A stretch of 64,000 nucleotides of DNA from Lycium barbarum (Eukaryota; Streptophyta; Magnoliopsida; Solanales; Solanaceae): the NCBI RefSeq assembly GCF_019175385.1, contig NC_083348.1:3921001-3985000 (forward strand), read 5' to 3'. The position numbers were made by a program, and so were the translations under genes. This document shows positions 11,387-24,085 of the stretch, one piece after another. The notes under the pieces are model-generated. The model searched no databases, was not told the DNA's origin, and worked only from the letters and a program-made list of their open reading frames with translations. Numbering within the stretch: the stretch's first letter is position 1; each line of letters opens with the position of its first letter.

Positions 11387-14300
11387 TGTCACACCCTCAT
11401 CTTGATAGGGCATGATGGGCACCCGACTCTCTTCAGAGTCGAGCGAACCCTTAAACATTCGCTTTACCAAAACCTGTCATTTCAAAAACATTTAAATACA
11501 TGAAACTTTTCCAAATAGAGATCATTATCTTTATACAGATTATGGAAAACTTTCAATCAATTACGTACTTTTTACCAACTGAAATCATCTGAAAATACAT
11601 ACTCATGTAACATCTATAAATGATTCGCACTTCACGACGCCCTATCCACAGGACACTGTCTGCAAAGTCTCTAACATATACAAAATACCATGACATAAGT
11701 ACTTTGACCCGGCAACACTCCGAACTGAGATGGAGCTCGCCAATCCAGCTAGAACACCTTTAGCAAAGTCTTCTACTCATCTGGGTGTACCTGCGTGGCA
11801 TAAAACGCAGCCCCCGAAGAAAGGGGATCAGTTCGGAATATGTACTGAATATGTAAAGCATCACTGAATCATAAGAAGGAGAGGCATAACAGTAAACCAG
11901 TTTAGAGGCAACCCGGAGTAACCTGGAACAGCATTTTCAATCGTGCCATATGGTACCTTACCCAAATTCTAGCATACACAATATAAATACGGCATACACA
12001 AATTCTAGAATACACAATAGAAATATAGTATCACAATAGTCCCTTCGGACAGCCGCTTCCGGCATAGTAACATAATAGTCCCTTCGGACGGCCGCTTCCG
12101 GCATAACAATGATGATGGCCCCTTCGGGCATGCCGCTTCCGGCATAATAACATAATAGACCCTTCGGACGGCCGCTTCCGGCATAATAATGATGATGGCC
12201 CCTTCAGGCATGCCGCGTCCGGCATAATAACATAATGATGGCCCCTTCGGGCAGCCGCTTCCGGCTTAATAATAATAATGATGGCCCCTTCGGGCATGCC
12301 GGTTCCGACATAATACTACCCTGGCCCCTTCGGGCATGCCGGTCCCGACATAATAATAATGATCCTGGCCCCTTCGGCCATAATAATAATAACAATGATA
12401 TTGAAAGTAAACATAAATCGTAAATGAAATGAAGTAGTAAAACCTCGCACCCCCTTCGGAGTGATTTCTGAAAATCTAATTAGTAAAATTTCGCACCCCT
12501 TTCGGAGTGGTTTTGAAAATCTAAATAGTAAAATCTCGCACCCCCTTCGGAGTGGTTTTGAAAATCTAAATAGTAAAATCTCGCACCCCGTTCGGTGTGG
12601 TTTTTGGAAGTTTAAATAGTAAAATCTCACACCCCGTTCGGAGTGGTTTTGAAAATCTAACTTTATGTTTCCTTTAGTATAAAACTAGTTTTTCCTCGAA
12701 ATTATTAGTGAAACCATATGCACAACTCAATTGGCATGACGTAAATTGAGGTCATATGTTATACATCACGCTCAGACATAAGCGGAGGCCATCGCACACT
12801 CAGTGATCAGCTGAGGCCATGGCACACTCAGATTTAAGCCGAGGCCATACGTTATATAGCACGCTCAGTCGCGTCGTGAAATCATATAGAAAAAAAAAAC
12901 TATTATGGACGTCATGTATGCAATCAAACCCTTTTCATCTGTCTCCTTCGAGACTCACAAATTTAAATGTAAAAAATGCATAGGTAAGAGAAAGACCTTA
13001 TGAATGTCCCCTTCGGGATTTAGACAGCATTATGAAGTCGCACAACTTGAGAATGCCCCTTCGGGCTTAAGAGGTCAAAGAACTCAGGATATCCTACATC
13101 TAGGAATGGACTCGTTATGAGTATCGTTACGCTTCATACTTGTCACAGATCATAAACACGTTTCGGGTCAATCCGACTTAGTATAAGAAAGTTATGAGCG
13201 TTTGAAGTACAGAACCTCCTACGAACGTTTCAGAAGCTATTTTTGGAAAATTAAAGCAACGATCATACCAAGTAACTTTCAAATATCGTTATGGACATCA
13301 TTCATTATAGAACCCCCCCCCCCCCCCCCCCCCCCATGAATGTTTCTAAAACAATCCGAGTTCGCTTATGAAATTTATGAACGTTATTCATTATAGAAAC
13401 CTCTACGAGCATTTCCAAAACAATCCGAGACCGTCTACGAAAGTTAGGTACATTACTACTTACAGAACTCTCTAGACTTCTCTTGTTATTCAATCATACA
13501 ATAAGCTCGGCTATACTAAGTATACTCACATCAAGAAGTGAATAAGAATCATTGACAAGCTCGCAATCAAGAATAGAGTTACCCCAAAATAAATATCATG
13601 GCTTACTTAACTCTAGGACATGCCAAAAGAAAGAAAAGGTAAGCTTTACATACCTGTCCCACGTCCAATTAGCTACGCTTATTCGTCCAAACTTGTTAGT
13701 CTACATTCAAGAGAATTGACATAATCATTAGACTCATCGACATATGCTTGTCTTAGTCCTTCAAATGAATTCATTTATATTCTGCCGAAATTTCGGCAGC
13801 ATTTCCTCTGTAAATACACCATCCCCGAGAATCTAACTCGACCAATTTATCAACAACAAATCCGAGAATTCAACTCGGCCAAATTATCAACAACAATACC
13901 AACAATCATGTCTCCAACTTCAACAAATAAATTCAAATGCATTCTAACACTAGCAATCCTTTTACATAACTCGACGGCATTCCTTTCATATTCAATTCAA
14001 CCACACATAGTCAAGCTAACATCAATGATTTCACATTCAAGTATTAATCCGAAATCATTCTAACATGATTCAAGAACACTTCAAACAATTCAACCAACAT
14101 ACCACTTCACCCGGAACCTTCCAAATTCAATGAGAACAATAACAACATATTTTCTTTCTTCAAATTCATGAACTACACCAACAATTCACACACTAACAAC
14201 ATTATCTTCCATAAATACAAGAAGACTATATTCAAATCACATTAACTTCTAAAACAACTCTCCAACCATTACAACTTCACTAGAATCATTAAACTTTCAT

Positions 14301-15053
14301 TATCAACATAGAATTCATGACAACAACAACCAAAATACTAGGCAAAATTGGTCCCTTATCTCTACACAACACACACGGCAAAGCACCACATATACACAGC
14401 CACAACATACATCCATATTTTCATGAATTGCATCCATTTCTACATACCACAACACACACAACCATTCATAACATATAAAAGAAGATTAATTCTTACCTTT
14501 TTCCCTTAACTTCTCACTTGGCTATGATTATGAACTTGCAACAAAGAGAGGTCTTCTTGCTCCAACGATTATACTACGTTAAAGAGGACCTTCAAATTAG
14601 TAAGAATACTAGAAGAAAATATTTTTTTTGGATCAAAATTCAAGGGGTCAATTTTTGGGCACCATGGCCGAATGGCCCTTGCTCTTTGCCTTCTCCAAGT
14701 TTCTTGAAATTTCCAAGTGGTAAGGATGAAAAATATGGTGAATTAGTCACCTTTTGTCTTCTTTAATAAGCTTCCATGTGGGCCATAGCCCACACCACAT
14801 CACATGGCCACTTGGCCCATTTATTTCATGAATTATAAGTTTCCAAAAATTCACTTTTAACCCCAAACTTTCCTTAATATTTCCATGGACTATCTTGTGA
14901 ATTTCCCTTTTTACCCCTAGCCTTTCCTAATATTTCCACACCAAAATTTTCATAAACAACTTGTGTGCCAAACAAGGTCAAAAATATAGCCTTACTCTTA
15001 ACTTCCCGCAATTATCTTGAATTATCCGAATACGCAAAATACGGGATATAACA
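11387..15053 (-). repeat. LTR A (3' LTR of the tandem element)
   Basis: 3667 bp, + strand TGTCACACCCTCATC...GGGATATAACA. It carries a 23-base C run at 13313-13335 where the other two copies have six C. At several sites where the copies differ (for example T-to-C changes near 13117 and 14575) B and C agree against A. Confidence 0.93.
12035..12655. repeat. Arrays of CTTCGG-core hairpins inside LTR
   Basis: 12035-12375 holds about nine units built on CCCCTTCGGGCATGCCG and CCCTTCGGACGGCCGCTTCC separated by ATAATA-type spacers. 12440-12655 holds five units of about 46 bp with CGCACCCCCTTCGGAGTGG and AAATCTAAATAGTAAAAT. More single copies lie at about 12946, 13009 and 13058. The same arrays recur in the other LTRs at about 16570-17195 and 21090-21710. 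They open long chance frames on both strands rich in Pro, Arg and Gly; these are not treated as genes. Confidence 0.9.
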
Positions 15054-15922
15054 TCCTCCCCCCCTTTAGAACATTCGTCCTCGAATGTTCAACTTACCTC
15101 ATGGGATGTTATAATACTTCGGGAGGGTCTCTCCTATAGTTGCCCTTTCCTTCGTGTCCATTCCTTATCTTTCACCCTGTTTTCTTTATAATCGAACTCC
15201 TCGGTCTTCACATGAAGCCTCATTCCATGTCATGGGTTTTCTAATCAACTGCGCCAACTCATTATCCTTGTCCTTCGTACTCCCACATGTTCTTCCTATT
15301 TGTCTCTTATATCTATATTTATAGAACTTTTAGTACATTTCCCAGGGGGGTCACCCATCCCAAAATTTCTCTCGCCCTAGCACGCTTAACCTCGAAACTC
15401 TGATAAAATTCGATGCGTTAATGTTGGTATATTCGTATCCACCTCACCGCATGACCTTCATTACATGATCTGGGGCAAGTCGAAGTCTTACAGATTCCGA
15501 GACATTCTCGTAACACGTCTTTCTCCTTAACAATTACTAATTTAGCCTTTTCAATCCCTAATATTTACCTTCACTTTCATTCCCCCGACTTTACATCTCA
15601 ATCATATTCCAATATTCTTACCTTATCCAACATGCCTCTTCCGCACCATTACTTACCACTGTACATTGTAATTGCTAATGTCATCGGTCGCTTCCTTTTG
15701 TCGATGCCGCCTTTTAGCTGAAATCAAAGGTTAGTACAAGGGACTTCATTTCCTACGACTGGGCTCTATCGCACGATCTTAGATATGAAAGAAAGAATGA
15801 CACCCTATTAATGTCTCGTAGCCTCCTATTTATAGATGTGGTGCACAACACACCGATAAAGAAGACTCTACTAGACACGATTTTCCAGACAACCCATAGG
15901 ACGAACCGCTCTGATATCACTT
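15054..15922 (-). other. Internal region 1 of tandem element (non-coding)
   Basis: 869 bp. On the minus strand it runs from a mutated primer site (15908-15919, TGATATCAGAGC instead of TGGTATCAGAGC) through a 5S rRNA-derived segment to a hairpin (15069-15090) and a polypurine tract next to 15054. No gag or pol similarity is visible. Confidence 0.85.
15339..15440 (-). pseudogene. 5S rRNA-derived segment, copy 1
   Basis: Read on the minus strand from 15440 down, the segment starts GGATACGAATATACCA and contains GTTAAGCGTGCTAGGGCGAG, AGGATGGGTGACC-like GGGATGGGTGACCCC and CCTGGGAA. Compared with the plant 5S rRNA sequence as I know it, about 79% of the first ~101 positions agree, with box A (GTTAAGCGTGCT) and box C (GGATGGGTGACC) unchanged. 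Many of the differences are C-to-T or G-to-A. The last ~20 nt of 5S are missing. A TTTT lies between boxes A and C and would probably stop Pol III. Confidence 0.82.
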
Positions 15923-18900
15923 TGTCACACCCTCATCTTGATAGGGCATGATGGGCACCCGACTCTCTTCAGAGTCGAGCGAACCCTTAAACATTCGCTT
16001 TACCAAAACCTGTCATTTCAAAAACTTTTAAAAACATGAAACTTTTCCAAATAGAGATCATTATCTTTATACAGATTATGGAAAACTTTCAATCAATTAC
16101 GTACTTTTTACCAACTGAAATCATCTGAAAATACATACTCATGTAACATCTATAAATGATTCGCACTTCACGACACCCTATCCACAGGACACTGTCTGCA
16201 AAGTCTCTAACATATACAAAATACCAAGACATAAGTACTTTGACCCGGCAACACTCCGAACTGAGATGGAGCTCGCCAATCCAGCTAGAACACCTTTAGC
16301 AAAGTCTTCTACTAATCTGGGTGTAGCTGCGTGGCATGAAACGCAGCCCTCGAAGAAAGGGGGTCAGTTCGGAATATGTACTGAATATGTAAAGCATCAC
16401 TGAATCATAAGAAGGAGAGGCGTAACAGTAAACCAGTTTAGAGGCAACCCGGAGTAACCTGGAACGGCATTTTCAATCGTGCCATATGGTACCTTACCCA
16501 AATTCTATCATACACAATATAAATACGGCATACACAAATTCTAGAATACACAATAGAAATATAGTATCACAATAGTCCCTTCGGACAGCCGTTCCGGCAT
16601 AGTAACATAATAGTCCCTTCGGACGGCCGCTTCCGGCATAACAATGATGATGGCCCCTTCGGGCATGCCGCTTCCGGCATAATAACATAATAGACCCTTC
16701 GGACGGCCGCTTCCGGCACAATAATGATGATGGCCCCTTCAGGCATGCCGCGTCCGGCATAATAACATAATGATGGCCCCTTCGGGCAGCCGCTTCCGGC
16801 TTAATAATAATAATGATGGCCCCTTCGGGCATGCCGGTTCCGACATAATACTACCCTGGCCCCTTCGGGCATGCCGGTCCCGACATAATAATAATGATCC
16901 TGGCCCCTTCGGCCATAATAATAATAACAATGATATTGAAAGTAAACATAAATCGTAAATGAAATGAAGTAGTAAAGCCTCGCACCCCCTTCGGAGTGAT
17001 TTCCGAAAATCTAATTAGTAAAATTTCGCACCCCTTTCGGAGTGGTTTTGAAAATATAAATAGTAACATCTCGCACCCCCTTCGGAGTGGTTTTGAAAAT
17101 CTAAATAGTAAAATCTCGCACCCCGTTCGGTGTGGTTTTTGGAAGTTTAAATAGTAAAATCTCACACCCCGTTCGGAGTGGTTTTGAAAATCTAACTTTA
17201 TGTTTCCTTTAGTATAAAACTAGTTTTTCCTCGAAATTATTAGTGAAACCATATGCACAACTCAATTGGCATGACGTAAATTGAGGCCATATGTTATACG
17301 TCACGCTCAGACATAAGCGGAGGCCATCGCACACTCAGTGATCAGCTGAGGCCATGGCACACTCAGACTTAAGCCGAGGCCATACGTTATATAGCACGCT
17401 CAGTCGCGTCGTGAAATCATATAGAAAAAAAACTATTATGGACGTCATGTATGCAATCAAACCCTTTTCATCTGTCTCCTTCGAGACTCACAAATTTAAA
17501 TGTAAAAAATGCATAGGTAAGAGAAAGACCTTATGAATGTCCCCTTCGGGATTTAGACAGCATTATGAAGTCGCACAACTTGAGAATGCCCCTTCGGGCT
17601 TAAGAGGTCAAAGAACTCAGGATATCCTACATCTAGGAATGGACTCATTATGAGTATCGTTACGCTTCATACTTGTCACAGATCATAAACACGTTTCGGG
17701 TCAATCCGACTTAGTATAAGAAAGTTATGAGCGTTTGAAGTACAGAACCTCCTACGAACGTTTCAGAAGCTATTTTTGGAAAATTAAAGCAACGATCATA
17801 CCAAGTACCTTTCAAATATCGTTATGGACATCATTCATTGTAGAACCCCCCATGAACGTTTCTAAAACAATCCGAGTTCGCTTATGAAATTTATGAACGT
17901 TATTCATTATAGAAACCTCTACGAGCATTTCCAAAACAATCTGAGACCGTCTACGAAAGTTAGGGACATTACTACTTACAGAACTCTCTAGACTTCTCTT
18001 GTTATTCAATCATACAATAAGCTCGGCTATACTAAGTATACTCACATCAAGAAGCGAATAAGAATCTTTAACAAGCTCGCAATCAAGAATAGAGTTACCC
18101 CAAAATAAATATCATAGCTTACTTAGCTCTAGGACATGCCAAAAGAAAGAAAAGGTAAGCTTTACATACTTGTCCCACGTCCAATTAGCTACGCTTATTC
18201 GTCCAAACTTGTTAGTCTACATTCAAGAGAATTGACATAATCATTAGACTCATCGACATATGCTTGTCTTAGTCCTTCAAATGAATTCATTTATATTCTG
18301 CCGAAATTTCGGCAGCATTTCCCCTGTAAATACACCATCCCCGAGAATCTAACTCGACCAATTTATCAACAACAAATCCGAGAATTCAACTCGGCCAAAT
18401 TATCAACAACAATACCAACAATCATGTCTCCAACTTCAACAAATAAATTCAAATGCATTCTAACACTAGCAATCCTTTTACATAACTCGACGGCATTCCT
18501 TTCATATTCAATTCAACCACACATAGTCAAGCTAACATCAATGATTTCACATTCAAGTATTAATCCGAAACCATTCTAACATGATTCAAGAACACTTCAA
18601 ACAATTCAACCAACATACCACTTCACCCGGAACCTTCCAAATTCAATGAGAACAATAACAACATATTTTCTTTCTTCAAATTCATGAACTACATCAACAA
18701 TTCACACACTAACAACATTATCTTCCATAAATACAAAAAGACTATATTCAAATCACATTAACTTCTAAAACAACTCTCCAACCATTACAACTTCACTAGA
18801 ATCATTAAACTTTCATTATCAACATAGAATTCATGACAACAACAACCAAAATACTAAGCAAAATTGGTCCCTTATCTCTACACAACACACACGGCAAAGC

Positions 18901-19568
18901 ACCACATATACACGGCCACAACATACATCCATATTTTCATGAATTTCATCCATTTCTACATACCACAACACACACAACCATTCATAACATATAAAAGAAG
19001 ATTAATTCTTACCTTTTTCCCTTAACTTCTCACTTGGCTATGATTATGAACTTGCAACAAAGAGAGGTCTTCTTGCTCCAACGATTATACCACGTTAAAG
19101 AGGACCTTCAAATTAGTAAGAATACTAGAAGAAAGTATTTTTTTTGGATCAAAATTCAAGGGGTCAATTTTTGGGCACCATGGCCGAATGGCCCTTGCTC
19201 TTTGCCTTCTCCAAGTTTCTTGAAATTTCCAAGTGGTAAGGATGAAAAATATGGTGAATTAGTCACCTTTTGTCTTCTTTAATAAGCTTCCAGTGGGCCA
19301 TAGCCCACACCACATCACATGGCCACTTGGCCCATTTATTTCAGGAATTATAAGTTTCCAAAAATTCACTTTTAATCCCAAACTTTCCTTAATATTTCCA
19401 TGGACCATCTTGTGAATTTCCCTTTTTACCCCTAGCCTTTCCTAATATTTCCACACCAAAATTTTCATAAACAACTTGTGTGCCAAAAAAGGTCAAAAAT
19501 ATAGCCTTACTCTTAACTTCCCGCAATTATCTTGAATTATCCGAATACGCAAAATACGGGATAGAACA
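15923..19568 (-). repeat. LTR B (middle LTR of the tandem element)
   Basis: 3646 bp. Left end TGTCACACC, right end GGGATAGAACA, with one base different from the ATATAACA of A and C. Confidence 0.93.
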
Positions 19569-19857
19569 TCCTCCCCCCCCCCCTTTAGAACATTCGTCCT
19601 CGAATGTTCAACTTACCTCATGGGATGTTATAATAATTCGGGAGGGTCTCTCCTATAGTTGTCCTTTCCTTCATGTCCATTCCTTATCTTTCACCCTGTT
19701 TTCTTTATAATCGAACTCCTCGGTCTTCACATGAATCCTCATTCCATGTCATGGGTTTTCTAATCAACTGCGCCAACTCATTATCCTTGTCCTTCGTACT
19801 CCCACATGTTCTTCCTATTTGTCTCTTATATCTATATTTATAGAACTTTTAGTACAT

Positions 19858-19959
19858 TTCCCAGGGGGGTCACCCATCCCAAAATTTCTCTCGCCCTAGC
19901 ACGCTTAACCTCGAAACTCTGATAAAATTCGATGCGTTAATGCTGGTATATTCGTATCC
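19858..19959 (-). pseudogene. 5S rRNA-derived segment, copy 2
   Basis: Same segment as 15339-15440, with one position (CCAGCATTAA rather than CCAACATTAA on the minus strand) closer to 5S rRNA. Boxes A and C are intact; the 3' end of 5S is missing. Confidence 0.82.
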
Positions 19960-20426
19960 ACCTCACCGCATGACCTTCATTACATGATCTGGGGCAAGTC
20001 GAAGTCATACAGATTCCGAGACATTCTCGTAACACGTCTTTCTCCTTAACAATTACTAATTTAGCCTTTTCAATCCCTAATATTTACCTTCACTTTCAAT
20101 CCCCCGACTTTACATCTCAATCATATTCCAATATTCTTACCTTATCCAACATGCCTCTTCCGCACCGTTACTTACCACTGTACATTGTAATTGCTAATGT
20201 CATCGGTCGCTTCCTTTTGTCGATGCCGCCTTTTAGCTGAAATCAAAGGTAAGTACAAGGGACTTCATTTCCTACGACTGGGCTCTATCGCACGATCTTA
20301 GATATGAAAGAAAGAATGACACCCTATTAATGTCTCGTAGCCTCCTATTTATAGATGTGGTGCACAACACACCGATAAACAAGACTCTACTAGACACGAT
20401 TTTCCAGACAACCCATAGGACGAACC

Positions 20427-20438
20427 GCTCTGATACCA
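20427..20438 (-). promoter_or_regulatory. Primer binding site, tandem element (intact copy)
   Basis: On the minus strand, TGGTATCAGAGC follows the LTR end (TGTGACA) by three bases. The equivalent site at 15908-15919 has a G-to-A change. Confidence 0.9.
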
Positions 20439-20441
20439 GTT

Positions 20442-23400
20442 TGTCACACCCTCATCTTGATAGGGCACGATGGGCACCCGACTCTCTTCAGAGTCGAGCG
20501 AACACTTAAACATTCTCTTTACCAAAACCTGTCATTTCAAAAACTTTTAAAAACATGAAACTTTTCCAAATAGAGATCATTATCTTTATACAGATTATGG
20601 AAAACTTTCAATCAATTACGTACTTTTTACCAACTGAAATCATCTGAAAATACATACTCATGTAACATCTATAAATGATTCGCACTTCACGACGCCCTAT
20701 CCACAGGACACTGTCTGCAAAGTCTCTAACATATACAAAATACCATGACATAAGTACTTTGACCCGGCAACACTCTGAACTGAGATGGAGCTCGCCAATC
20801 CAGCTAGAACACCTTTAGCAAAGTCTTCTACTCATCTGGGTGTACCTGCGTGGCATGAAACGCAACCCTCGAAGAAGGGGGTCAGTTCGGAATATGTACT
20901 GAATATGTAAAGCATCACTGAATCATAAGAAGGAGAGGCGTAACAGTAAACCAGTTTAGAGGCAACCCGGAGTAACCTGGAACAGCATTTTCAATCGTGC
21001 CATATGGTACCTTACCCAAATTCTAGCATACACAATATAAATACGGCATACACAAATTCTAGAATACACAATAGAAATATAGTATCACAATAGTCCCTTC
21101 GGACAGCCGCTTCCGGCATAGTAACATAATAGTCCCTTCGGACGGCCGCTTCCGGCATAACAATGATGATGGCCCCTTCGGGCATGCCGCTTCCGGCATA
21201 ATAACATAATAGACCCTTCGGACGGCCGCTTCCGGCATAATAATGATGATGGCCCCTTCAGGCATGCCGCGTCCGGCATAATAACATAATGATGGCCCCT
21301 TCGGGCAGCCGCTTCCGGCTTAATAATAATAATGATGGCCCCTTCGGTCATGCCGGTTCCGACATAATACTACCCTGGCCCCTTCGGGCATGCCGGTCCC
21401 GACATAATAATAATGATCCTGGCCCCTTCGGCCATAATAATAATAACAATGATATTGAAAGTAAACATAAATCGTAAATGAAATGAAGTAGTAAAACCTC
21501 GCACCCCCTTCGAAGTGATTTCTGAAAATCTAATTAGTAAAATTTCGCACCCCTTTCGGAGTGGTTTTGAAAATCTAAATAGTAAAATCTCGCACCCCCT
21601 TCGGAGTGGTTTTGAAAATCTAAATTGTAAAATCTCGCACCCCGTTCGGTGTGGTTTTTGGAAGTTTAAATAGTAAAATCTCACACCCCGTTCGGAGTGG
21701 TTTTGAAAATCTAACTTTATGTTTCCTTTAGTATAAAACTAGTTTTTCCTCGAAATTATTAGTGAAACCATATGCACAACTCAATTGGCATGACGTAAAT
21801 TGAGGCCATATGTTATACATCACGCTCAGACATAAGCGGAGGCCATCGCACACTCAGTGATCAGCTGAGGCCATGGCACACTCAGACTTAAGCCGAGGCC
21901 ATACGTTATATAGCACGCTCAGTCGCGTCGTGAAATCATATAGAAAAAACAACTATTATGGACGTCATGTATGCAATCAAACCCTTTTCATCTGTCTCCT
22001 TCGAGACTCAGAAATTTAAATGTAAAAAATGCATAGGTAAGAGAAAGACCTTATGAATGTCCCCTTCGGGATTTAGACAGCATTATAAAGTCGCACAACT
22101 TGAGAATGCCCCTTCGGGCTTAAGAGGTCAAAGAACTCAGGATATCCTACATCTAGGAATGGACTCATTATGAGTATCGTTACGCTTCATACTTGTCACA
22201 GATCATAAACATGTTTCGGGTCAATCCGACTTAGTATAAGAAAGTTATGAGCGTTTGAAGTACAGAACCTCCTACGAACATTTCAGAAGCTATTTTTGGA
22301 AAATTAAAGCAACGATCATACCAAGTACCTTTCAAATATCGTTATGGACATCATTCATTGTAGAACCCCCCATGAACGTTTCGAAAACAATCCGAGTTCG
22401 CTTATGAAATTTATGAACGTTATTCATTATAGAAACCTCTACGAGCATTTCCAAAACAATCGGAGACCGTCTACGAAAGTTAGGGATATTACTACTTACA
22501 GAACTCTCTAGACTTCTCTTGTTATTCAATCACACAATAAGCTCGGCTATACTAAGTATACTCACATCAAGAAGTGAATAAGAATCATTAACAAGCTCGC
22601 AATCAAGAATAGAGTTACCCCAAAATAAATATCATAGCTTACTTAGCTCTAGGACATGCCAAAAGAAAGAAAAGGTAAGCTTTACATACCTGTCCCACGT
22701 CCAATTAGCTACGCTTATTCGTCCAAACTTGTTAGTCTACATTCAAGAGAATTGACATAATCATTAGACTTATCGACATATGCTTGTCTTAGTCCTTCAA
22801 ATGAATTCATTTATATTCTGCCGAAATTTCGGCAGCATTTCCCCTGTAAATACACCATCCCCGAGAATCTAACTCGGCCAATTTATCAACAACAAATCCG
22901 AGAATTCAACTCGGCCAAATTATCAACAACAATACCAACAATCATGTCTCCAACTTCAACAAATAAATTCAAATGCATTCTAACACTAGCAATCCTTTTA
23001 CATAACTCGACAGCATTCCTTTCATATTCAATTCAACCACACATAGTCAAGCTAACATCAATGATTTCACATTCAAGTATTAATCCGAAATCATTCTAAC
23101 ATGATTCAAGAACACTTCAAACAATTCAACCAACATACCACTTCACCCGGAACCTTCCAAATTCAATGAGAACAATAACAACATATTTTCTTTCTTCAAA
23201 TTCTTGAACTACACCAACAATTCACACACTAACAACATTATCTTCCATAAATACAAGAAGACTATATTCAAATCACATTAACTTCTAAAACAACTCTCCA
23301 ACTATTACAACTTCACTAGAATCATTAAACTTTCATTATCAACATAGAATTCATGACAACAACAACAAAAATACTAAGCAAAATTGGTCCCTTATCTCTA

Positions 23401-24080
23401 CACAACACACACGGCCAAGCACCACATATACACGGCCATAACATACATCCATATTTTCATGAATTTCATCCATTTCTACATACCACAACACACACAACCA
23501 TTCATAACATATAAAAGAAGATTAATTCTTACCTTTTTCCCTTAACTTCTCACTTGGCTATGATTATGAACTTGCAACAAAGAGAGGTCTTCTTGCTCCA
23601 ACGATTATACCACGTTAAAGAGGACCTTCAAATTAGTAAGAATACTAGAAGAAAATATTTTTTTTGGATCAAAATTCAAGGGGTCAATTTTTGGGCACCA
23701 TGGCCGAATGGCCCTTGCTCTTTGCCTTCTCCAAGTTTCTTGAAATTTCCAAGTGGTAAGGATGAAAAATCTGGTGAATTAGTCACCTTTTGTCTTCTTT
23801 AATAAGCTTCCATGTGGGCCATAGCCCACACCACATCACATGGCCACTTGGCCCATTTATTTCATGAATTATAAGTTTCCAAAAATTCACTTTTAACCCC
23901 AAACTTTCCTTAATATTTCCATGGACCATCTTGTGAATTTCCCTTTTTACCCCTAGCCTTTCCTAATATTTCCACACCAAAATTTTCATAAACAACTTGT
24001 GTGCCAAACAAGGTCAAAAATATAGCCTTACTCTTAACTTCCCGCAATTATCTTGAATTATCCGAATACGGGATATAACA
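20442..24080 (-). repeat. LTR C (5' LTR of the tandem element)
   Basis: 3639 bp. It lacks the 9 bases of the GCAAAATAC stretch present near the right end of A and B, and otherwise matches them closely. Confidence 0.93.
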
Positions 24081-24085
24081 GGAAG

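Larger units (their letters stand above)
19569..20441 (-). other. Internal region 2 of tandem element (non-coding)
   Basis: 873 bp and nearly identical to internal region 1. It has an intact primer site (20427-20438), a second copy of the 5S-derived segment, a hairpin at 19588-19609 and the polypurine tract next to 19569. Confidence 0.85.
11387..24080 (-). mobile_element. Tandem three-LTR non-autonomous gypsy element (LTR-int-LTR-int-LTR)
   Basis: Three near-identical ~3.65-kb repeats (11387-15053, 15923-19568, 20442-24080) alternate with two ~870-bp spacers. On the minus strand each spacer starts with a tRNA-iMet primer site and ends with a polypurine tract, so the element reads right to left and its 5' LTR is the rightmost. 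A single 5-bp target duplication, GGAAG, flanks the whole array (11382-11386 and 24081-24085), and none is seen at the internal junctions. The spacers encode no gag or pol. The layout fits unequal recombination between LTRs of a large non-autonomous (LARD-type) element after insertion, or insertion of concatemeric DNA. Confidence 0.9.

Noticed and set aside
12005..12630. Pro/Arg/Gly-rich frames on both strands of the LTR arrays
   Set aside because: Products of the CTTCGG repeat arrays, with no start context or family similarity.
14518..14766. 82-codon frame found in all three LTRs (also 19034-19282 and 23554-23802)
   Set aside because: It lies inside the LTRs on the strand opposite to the element's sense and has no recognisable domain; conservation simply reflects young LTR copies.
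15339..15440. Functional 5S rRNA gene
   Set aside because: Roughly 20% divergence, missing 3' end, a TTTT inside, and location within a retroelement internal region.
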